From the NCBI GenBank assembly GCA_965197455.1, contig OZ240208.1, positions 2,232,001 to 2,296,000 on the forward strand: a DNA stretch of 64,000 nt, given 5' to 3'. Numbering within the stretch: the stretch's first letter is position 1; the number at the start of each line of letters is the position of its first letter. This DNA is from JAGWBD01 sp965197455 (GTDB lineage: Bacteria; Chloroflexota; Anaerolineae; Aggregatilineales; Phototrophicaceae). Both the position numbers and the translations under genes were made by a program. The notes under the pieces were generated by a model. It ran no database searches, was not told the DNA's origin, and saw nothing but the letters and a program-made list of their open reading frames with translations. Shown here piece by piece: positions 58,259 through 64,000 of the stretch.

Positions 58259-58360
58259 GCGGGTGGCCCTTTATCCGACAGGGATTTCCAGTGTACAGTG
58301 AGGCGGATGCGTCTGCCAGCAAGGAGGGACGGACGCAGCCGGCGACGGGAGGAGGACAGG

Positions 58361-58858
58361 ATGGGCAAGCAGTATCCGGCAGCGCCCGGCATGGTGATCG
58401 ACGTGAGCAAGAATTACGTGGCGCATTTTCACACCAGCCGCGGCGACTTCGACGTGCGGCTGTTGACCGCAGAGGCGCCGCTCACGGTGAACAACTTCGT
58501 GTTTTTGTGCGGAGAAGGATTTTATGATGGTGTTCTCTTTCATCGTGTCATCAAGAACCCCCCTTTCATGATTCAGGGCGGCGACCCCACCGGCACCGGT
58601 CGCGGCGGGCCTGGCTATCGCTTCGCGGACGAAGGTTCCGCGCTGGAGCAGCGCCATGACGGGCCCGGCACGCTGAGCATGGCCAACGCCGGCCCGAACA
58701 CCAACGGCTCGCAATTTTTCATCACGCACATCGCCACGCCGCATCTTGACGGCAAGCACGCAGTCTTCGGCCGGGTGAGCGGGGACGGGCTGGCGGTGGT
58801 GAACGCCATCGAGCAGGGCGACGTCATCGAGACGCTGACCATCAGCGAGAGTGACTGA
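58361..58858 (+). CDS. cyclophilin-type peptidyl-prolyl cis-trans isomerase
   Basis: A 165-residue cyclophilin that speeds proline isomerisation in protein folding. Signature blocks: NNFVFLCGEGFYDGVLFHRV, FMIQGGDPTGTGRGGPGY, LSMANAGPNTNGSQFFITH and HLDGKHAVFG, with the catalytic Arg in FHRV and the Gln in MIQGGD. GGAGGAGGA precedes the ATG at 58361. No signal peptide is visible, so it is cytoplasmic. It is transcribed alone, divergent from the M20 gene. Confidence 0.93.
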   Translation: MGKQYPAAPGMVIDVSKNYVAHFHTSRGDFDVRLLTAEAPLTVNNFVFLCGEGFYDGVLFHRVIKNPPFMIQGGDPTGTGRGGPGYRFADEGSALEQRHDGPGTLSMANAGPNTNGSQFFITHIATPHLDGKHAVFGRVSGDGLAVVNAIEQGDVIETLTISESD

Positions 58859-59020
58859 AACGACTCACGCGGGCGGGGAAGCGACGGGGTCCGGCGACAA
58901 CGCGGCGCGCAGCTTGCCCGACGGGCAACATGCGCGGACTGTGGCGGCCACGGTCGCGCTGCTGCGTGAAGTTGACGCGGCGGGTTAGCGAGGCCGCGCG
59001 GGCGCGAGTCTGCCTGCTTC

Positions 59021-59812
59021 TCAGAGGATCTGGCTGAGGAAGAGTTTGGTGCGCGGGTGCTGGGCGCGCTCGAAGAAGTGCTCCGGCGTGCCCTGCTCGA
59101 CGATGCGACCCTCGTCCATAAAGATGACGCGATCGGCCACCTCGCGCGCGAAGCCCATCTCATGCGTGACAACCAGCATGGTCATGCCGCTGACCGCGAG
59201 CTCCTTCATGACATCCAGCACTTCCTTGATCATCTCGGGGTCGAGCGCTGAAGTCGGCTCGTCAAAGAGCATGATTTTCGGCTCCATGGCGAGGGCGCGG
59301 GCGATGGCGACGCGTTGTTGCTGACCGCCGGAGAGCTGGCCGGGGTACTTGTCCGCCTGCTCCGGGATGCCGACGCGTTCCAGCAATTGCATGGCATGGG
59401 CATCCACTTCGGCGCGCGGCCGATGGCGCACACGGATGGGCGCGAGGGTGATGTTCTGCATCGCGGTGAGGTGCGGGAAGAGGTTGAATTGCTGGAAGAC
59501 CATGCCGATTTCGCGACGGATGGCGGAGATGTTGCGCACGTCGTGGCCCAGCTCCATGCCATCGACGATGATCTGGCCTTCCTGATGTTCCTCAAGGCGG
59601 TTGATGCAGCGAATCAAGGTGGACTTGCCGGAGCCGGAGGGGCCGATGATGACGACCACCTCTTGCGGGGCGACGGTCACGCTGATGTCACGCAGGACGT
59701 GAAACTCGCCGAACCACTTGTTCATGTCGCGGCAGATGATGATCGGCTCATCATCGTCCATCTGACTCATGACAGTGCCCTGGGGCATCGGGTTGTTGTC
59801 TGAAGTGACCAT
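59021..59812 (-). CDS. amino-acid ABC transporter ATP-binding protein (AapP/GlnQ type)
   Basis: A 263-residue ATPase of the polar amino acid uptake family. Walker A GPSGSGKST, Q-loop VFQQFNLFPHLT, signature LSGGQQQRVAIARAL, Walker B IMLFDEPTSALDPE and the switch His (VVTHEMGFA) are intact. The ATG at 59812 has GGAGGA 6 bp upstream; a start further upstream would overlap the permease gene. Last gene of the AapJQMP-type operon in this window. Confidence 0.95.
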   Translation of the reverse strand: MVTSDNNPMPQGTVMSQMDDDEPIIICRDMNKWFGEFHVLRDISVTVAPQEVVVIIGPSGSGKSTLIRCINRLEEHQEGQIIVDGMELGHDVRNISAIRREIGMVFQQFNLFPHLTAMQNITLAPIRVRHRPRAEVDAHAMQLLERVGIPEQADKYPGQLSGGQQQRVAIARALAMEPKIMLFDEPTSALDPEMIKEVLDVMKELAVSGMTMLVVTHEMGFAREVADRVIFMDEGRIVEQGTPEHFFERAQHPRTKLFLSQIL

Positions 59813-59834
59813 GACGTTCCTCCAGTTCCGCGGG

Positions 59835-61856
59835 TCAGGCGCGGGCTGCGCCGGAGCCGCTGGCCTCAATGCGGCGGCTGACGATGGACATGACGTAACT
59901 GAGAATGAAGTAAATGATGGAGATGTAGACGAAGGTTTCGCGCCGCAGACCCTGGAATTCGGTCTGGGCAGCGATGCCGGTAGCGACGCCGGTGAGGTCG
60001 ATCAGGCCGACGATGGCGACCAGCGAGGTATCCTTGTAGAGCGAGATGAACTGACCGACGAGGGCGGGGATGACGGCGCGCAGGGCCTGGGGCAAGGTGA
60101 TATGCAGCGTAATGCGCCAGCCGGGCAGGCCGAGCGCCCGGGCCGCTTCTTCCTGGCCCGGCGGCAGGCCCTGCAGGCCACCGCGCACGTTTTCCGCGAG
60201 GTAGGCGGCGCTGAAGAGCGTCACAGCCACCATGGCGCGGTACGGGGCGCTGTCCGGGCCGGCGAGGTCCGGCAGCACGAAGGGCACCAGCAGCATCGAC
60301 ATAAAGAGCACGGTGATGAGCGGCACGCCGCGCACCACCTCGATGTAGAGCGTGCTGGCCAGTCTGACGGCGGGCAGCGAGCTGCGTCGCCCGAGGGCCA
60401 GCAGGATGCCGATTGGAAAGGCGCCGACGATACCCACGGCCGTCAGCATCATGGTCAGCAGGAAGCCGCCCCAGAATTGCGGGTCGCTCACCTGGATGGG
60501 GCCGCCGGCGCCAGCACCCACAATCAGAATGTAGGCCAGCGGCATCACAGCCAGCCAGAGCCAGAGCGCCGTGCGACGCACCCGCTGTCGTGGCGCCGGC
60601 CGCTGCCGGTCGCGGCGTTCCAGCCACTTCGAGCCGTAATAGCCGGCGGCCATGAAGGCCACGATGAGCGTCAGCCCCAGGTTCAGCTGCTGCAGGAAGG
60701 GCGCCAGCATCAGGCGTAGAAAATCGGCCGTGGAACGTTGTCCCTTGTACTGGTAGTCAATGATGCCGAGCATGGGCAGGTCGGCATTGGACTCATCACG
60801 CGGGCGGCCGCCCTCGATGAGCAGCCGGTCGGTTGAGCGCGTGAACTGGTAAACACGTGCGCCGTCGCGAATGAAGTTGCGGTCGAAGATGGGGTAGATG
60901 CCCGTGGCCGCCAGGGTCGCGATGCTTTCATCCGTGTCAGGGATGACCTTCTCCAGCAGGTACCAGCCATCCTGCGGCAGGGTCAGGCGAAATTCCTCGC
61001 CGGGGCCGATTGTCTGGCTGGCCAGCTCCGCTCTACTATCGCCCGCGCGCAGGGTGAGCGTCACCGGATGGTCGCTTACCTGCCAGGTTGTATGGACGGG
61101 CGGCGGGACCTCGCTTCGTGCCAGCTCCTCCTCAAACGCCGCGCGTTGCCTGGCGGTGAGTCGGTCACCGGCCAGTTCGTCCTGGACATGCTGGAGGCGT
61201 TGCGCGGCTGCCAGGCGGTTTGCGGCGGCGTTACGCAGGGTGTTGGACATTGAGTCGCCGTAGCTGGAGAGACTGGCCAGCGCCTCATCGCTCGCCTGCG
61301 GCGCGAGGCGCACAACAATCTCGTCATCCGCCGCCGCGATGAAGGTGACCAGCGGCTGTGGCGTGTCGGTGATCGAGCCACTGGCGACCTCGAGCTGCCC
61401 GGCCGCCAGCCAGGTGGGCGGCAGGGGAATGGCAGCCGCGATGAGCCAGGGGATGACGAAGAGAGCCAGCAGGCCCAGTGCCAGCCCGGCCCAGATGCGC
61501 GGGCGCACGACCGACCAGGCGGCGAGGCTCACCCCGGAAAGTAGCGCCAGAAAGAGCATCAGGAAGGTCAGGCGCAAATCCATGAAGGGCTCCACCCGTC
61601 CGATCAGGAACAGGCGGAGATTGAAGATGATGGCGTACCAGTTGGCCGCGCCGATGCTCCAGCTCAGCAGGAGTGAGACCGCGGTGAGTGTGAAGACCGC
61701 GCCCAGCAGCGTCAGCGTCGTATCCAGGGGCGAGCCGAAAAGATTGGCGCGCACCCAGGCCAGCGGGCCGACTACGGTGCGCGGCGGTTTACGCTCTGGC
61801 GGCTCCTCGTACGAGATCTGGCTCTTCAGCGGCAGTTTTGCTGCGCCGGAGACCAT
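59835..61856 (-). CDS. amino-acid ABC transporter permease, AapM type, enlarged
   Basis: A 673-residue permease, against ~380 in proteobacterial AapM. The C-terminal ~200 residues are the transport module, with the coupling motif EEAARALGLPGWRITLHITLP. The extra length is an extracytoplasmic segment of about 250 residues (about 150-400), with a helical Ala/Gln-rich part (LQHVQDELAGDRLTARQR) and a beta-rich part ending in DGARVYQFTRSTD. This would project outside the membrane near the binding protein. The ATG overlaps the stop of the AapQ-type gene (TGATG). Confidence 0.85.
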   Translation of the reverse strand: MVSGAAKLPLKSQISYEEPPERKPPRTVVGPLAWVRANLFGSPLDTTLTLLGAVFTLTAVSLLLSWSIGAANWYAIIFNLRLFLIGRVEPFMDLRLTFLMLFLALLSGVSLAAWSVVRPRIWAGLALGLLALFVIPWLIAAAIPLPPTWLAAGQLEVASGSITDTPQPLVTFIAAADDEIVVRLAPQASDEALASLSSYGDSMSNTLRNAAANRLAAAQRLQHVQDELAGDRLTARQRAAFEEELARSEVPPPVHTTWQVSDHPVTLTLRAGDSRAELASQTIGPGEEFRLTLPQDGWYLLEKVIPDTDESIATLAATGIYPIFDRNFIRDGARVYQFTRSTDRLLIEGGRPRDESNADLPMLGIIDYQYKGQRSTADFLRLMLAPFLQQLNLGLTLIVAFMAAGYYGSKWLERRDRQRPAPRQRVRRTALWLWLAVMPLAYILIVGAGAGGPIQVSDPQFWGGFLLTMMLTAVGIVGAFPIGILLALGRRSSLPAVRLASTLYIEVVRGVPLITVLFMSMLLVPFVLPDLAGPDSAPYRAMVAVTLFSAAYLAENVRGGLQGLPPGQEEAARALGLPGWRITLHITLPQALRAVIPALVGQFISLYKDTSLVAIVGLIDLTGVATGIAAQTEFQGLRRETFVYISIIYFILSYVMSIVSRRIEASGSGAARA

Positions 61857-63580
61857 CAGCGCGTCACCAGGCGGAAACGGTTATTGATCGCGTTCATAAC
61901 CAGGGAGATTGTCAGGCTCACCGCCAGATAAAAGACCATCACGATCAGGAAGCCGGTAATCGTCTGGCCGGACTGGTTCATGATGGTGGTCGCGGCGGCG
62001 AAGGTGTCGGCGTAGGCGATGCTGACGGCGAGGCTCGAGTTCTTCGACAGGTTGAGATACTGGTTGCCGAGGGGCGGGATGATGACGCGCAGGGCCTGCG
62101 GGAAGATGATGCTGCCCAGCAGTTGCGAGCGCGAGAGGCCGAGCGCGCGCCCAGCCTCCAGCTGTCCGACGTCTACCGCCTGGATGCCCGCGCGCACAAT
62201 TTCGGCGATGAAGGACGAGGTGTAGATCACCAGCGCCAACAGCAGCGCCATATATTCAGGCGTAATTTCCGAGCCCGTCAGGAAGCGGCCGAAACGGTTT
62301 TGCGTCGGCATTTGCAGCAGCAGCGGCTGCGTGCTGGTGCGCAGGAGTTCCTCGGTGGTCAGCAGCCCTTGCGCCTGGGCATCTGCCAGGGGCTGCAGCA
62401 GGACTTCGCCGCCGCTGGCGACGGCGACATGCGCCGGCGCCGGCGCCAGGCCGACCAGCACCCAGCCCAGCGCTGCCGTGAGCAGCAGGGCCAGCAGGGC
62501 CAGCGGGCTGCGCGCGTAGGGTTTACCGGTTTCTTCCGTGCGCCGCGCGAGCCAGAGCCAGATGAAGCCGGCCAGCAGAAAGCCCAGGCCCACGTAGGCA
62601 AACCAGGCCGCGAAACGTCCGGTGGCCAGCAGTTCAGGATAAACGAAGCCACGAATGCTGATGTAGATCGACGGCGAGGTTTCCAGGCGTAAACTCGCCA
62701 GGGGTAACAGACCCAGGGTGAAGAGCAGGCCCGCCAGGCCCTGCCCCAGAATCAGCCCGAGGGCGCGCGCGCGCCACGGCGAGGAGTTGGCGAGGGCCCG
62801 CCGCGCGGCGTAGATCAGCGCGAGAGTCACGAGGGCGTACACCGTGAAGACGGTCGTGAAGCCCGCGCCCCAGGGCCAGGGCCAGCCGGCCAGCTCATTC
62901 TGCCCGTAAGCGGCCAGTTCCGAGACCAGCAGCAGCGCGCCAAAGCCGTAGCGCAGCAATTCGCGCCGCTCGTAAGTTGGCGCGGGGCCGCTCAGGTAGC
63001 GCCACAGGATGAGCCCGAGCAAGGCCCAGAGCGCCAGACGCAAGGTAATAAAGCTGACCCCTTCCGCGGGGAGGGTGATGGCCTCGCGGATCTGGGGCAG
63101 GCTGAACATAACAATGTAATACCAGGTAAAAATTTGCACCAGCAGCGGCGTGTTGCGCAGGAGCTCCACGTAGGCGCGGGCAATATTGCGAAAGAGCCAG
63201 TTGGTACTGAGCAGGAAGACGCCGACGAAAAAGCCGAGCACCGTCGCCAGCAGCAGGCCGATGCCGACGATGCGCAGGGTGTTGGTCATGCCGACGGCGA
63301 AGGCCTGGCCGTAGGTGGAATCGCCGCTGTACCAGTCCGGACTTTCGCTGATGGCGAAGCCGGCCCGCAACTGCAGGAAGTTGAAGGAGGGCACGAGTCC
63401 TTTTTCGCGCAACTGGGAGGAGGCTGTCGAACCCAGATACCAGAAGATACCCACGGCCAGCAACACGAAGGCGAGCTGCCCCAGCACCTGCAACACGCGC
63501 TGGTCCGCGAGCAGGCGCATAACGCCGCCCTGTGGCAGCTGGACGGGGGATCGATCAGATGTCGTGCGAGTAGATGTCAT
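61856..63580 (-). CDS. amino-acid ABC transporter permease, AapQ type, enlarged
   Basis: A 574-residue permease, against ~400 in AapQ. N-terminal blocks include FNFLQLRAGFAISESPDWYS and RNTPLLVQIFTWYYIVMFSLP; the coupling loop near the C-terminus is LEAGRALGLSRSQLLGSIIFPQ. Between the two halves there is an insertion of ~170 residues with several additional hydrophobic helices (for example LLRYGFGALLLVSELAAYGQ and LALLALLLTAALGWVLVG). It is paired with the AapM-type gene. The terminator-like hairpin upstream separates it from the binding-protein gene. Confidence 0.85.
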   Translation of the reverse strand: MTSTRTTSDRSPVQLPQGGVMRLLADQRVLQVLGQLAFVLLAVGIFWYLGSTASSQLREKGLVPSFNFLQLRAGFAISESPDWYSGDSTYGQAFAVGMTNTLRIVGIGLLLATVLGFFVGVFLLSTNWLFRNIARAYVELLRNTPLLVQIFTWYYIVMFSLPQIREAITLPAEGVSFITLRLALWALLGLILWRYLSGPAPTYERRELLRYGFGALLLVSELAAYGQNELAGWPWPWGAGFTTVFTVYALVTLALIYAARRALANSSPWRARALGLILGQGLAGLLFTLGLLPLASLRLETSPSIYISIRGFVYPELLATGRFAAWFAYVGLGFLLAGFIWLWLARRTEETGKPYARSPLALLALLLTAALGWVLVGLAPAPAHVAVASGGEVLLQPLADAQAQGLLTTEELLRTSTQPLLLQMPTQNRFGRFLTGSEITPEYMALLLALVIYTSSFIAEIVRAGIQAVDVGQLEAGRALGLSRSQLLGSIIFPQALRVIIPPLGNQYLNLSKNSSLAVSIAYADTFAAATTIMNQSGQTITGFLIVMVFYLAVSLTISLVMNAINNRFRLVTR

Positions 63581-63605
63581 GCGAGCAGACCCGTTGTGCG
63601 TGATA

Positions 63606-63649
63606 CGGACGGGACGGTGAGATACGTAACGCGCTCACCATCCCGTCCG
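63606..63649. terminator. attenuator/terminator hairpin between aapJ- and aapQ-type genes
   Basis: CGGACGGGACGGTGAG and CTCACCATCCCGTCCG form a 16-bp stem with one G-T type mismatch and a 12-base loop. It lies in the 94-bp gap after the binding-protein gene, where partial termination would leave more message for that gene than for the permeases. Confidence 0.7.
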
Positions 63650-63674
63650 CCTTACAACTCGCTACCCCTGCGCT

Positions 63675-64000
63675 CTAGCGGAAGGGCGGTGCGTAGATCA
63701 GACCACCGTCGGTCCACAGCGCGTTAGGGCCGCGGCCGAGGTTGAAGGGCGCCACGCCGAGGTGGCGGGCGTAGATTTCGCCGTAGTTGCCGACCTGGCT
63801 GATCACCGTGACCATGAAGTCATTGGGGATACCCAGGTAGGAACCGGAGGCGTTGTCGTTCTGGCCCAGCAGACGCTGGATGGAGGGGTCGCCGCTGTCG
63901 AGGAAACTGTCGACGTTCTCGCTGGTGATGCCGGCTTCCTCGGCAGTGATCAGGCCGAAGACAGTCCAGGCGACGATGTCGGCGAACTGCGGGTCGGACT
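63675..64000 (-). CDS. amino-acid ABC transporter substrate-binding protein, C-terminal part (AapJ type)
   Basis: The last 108 codons of a binding protein, cut by the window edge: DPQFADIVAWTVFGLITAEE, LLGQNDNASGSYLGIPNDFM, VISQVGNYGEIYARHLG and NALWTDGGLIYAPPFR, then stop at 63675-63677. The final motif (N-x-L-W-x-x-GG-L-x-YAPP) is the standard end of AapJ/BztA proteins for general L-amino acids. Together with the next three genes it forms an AapJQMP-type importer. Confidence 0.92.
   Translation of the reverse strand, partial: SDPQFADIVAWTVFGLITAEEAGITSENVDSFLDSGDPSIQRLLGQNDNASGSYLGIPNDFMVTVISQVGNYGEIYARHLGVAPFNLGRGPNALWTDGGLIYAPPFR

Overview
The window is GC-rich bacterial DNA from a free-standing chromosome fragment, most likely a Chloroflexota (Anaerolineae/Caldilinea-like) genome. 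This is an inference from gene content: AapJQMP-type amino-acid transporters with enlarged permeases, many SH3b-domain exported proteins, GT-C type membrane proteins with a C-terminal domain, a DtxR regulator and GH88/GH116 enzymes. No rRNA is present and no database search was possible. One tRNA gene, tRNA-Ser(GGA), is complete.

Layout. 0-1 kb: a cut-off DNA-methyltransferase fragment and an AT-richer orphan gene. 1-14.7 kb: housekeeping and envelope genes (nitrilase, M23 peptidase with SH3b repeats, CPBP protease, tRNA-Ser, an SDR operon, two tandem exonuclease III paralogues, a class B penicillin-binding protein, a lone phage-tail-tube-like protein, dephospho-CoA kinase, VOC protein, PLD-like protein). 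14.7-23.1 kb: three tandem exported proteins with SH3b, HExxH peptidase and SH3b domains; two carry long ankyrin tails and the third stops exactly where the ankyrin tail would start. 23.3-29.3 kb: trpS, trans-3-hydroxyproline dehydratase, DM13, MOSC, RidA, a DtxR regulator and a M24-fold protein with most metal ligands lost. 29.3-35.5 kb: three tandem GT-C-like membrane proteins. 35.5-39 kb: LutA-like and SIMPL proteins, a decayed GT-C tail and an Old Yellow Enzyme with an in-frame 51-bp repeat insertion. 39-42.2 kb: an AT-richer island TIR - DUF3644-like - TIR next to a methyltransferase C-terminal fragment, flanked by duplicated sequence. 42.3-52.8 kb: a catabolic cluster on the minus strand (sugar ABC binding protein and two permeases, GH116 glycosidase, NicX/M29-like protein, M24 peptidase, truncated opine dehydrogenase, PHP-domain hydrolase); two of its genes are interrupted by in-frame TGA codons. 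53-54.9 kb: truncated amidohydrolase, another methyltransferase scrap, and a PIN-domain gene overlapping an unrecognised partner. 54.9-64 kb: SDR, GH88, M20 peptidase, cyclophilin, and the AapPMQJ amino-acid transporter running off the right edge.

The general character is a genome shaped by tandem duplication, gene conversion and gene decay. Short dispersed repeats recur at breakpoints. The best candidates for something not yet described are the tandem exported SH3b-peptidase-ankyrin proteins, the TIR/DUF3644/TIR island with its shared promoter element, the PIN/unknown pair, and the clustered in-frame TGA codons.
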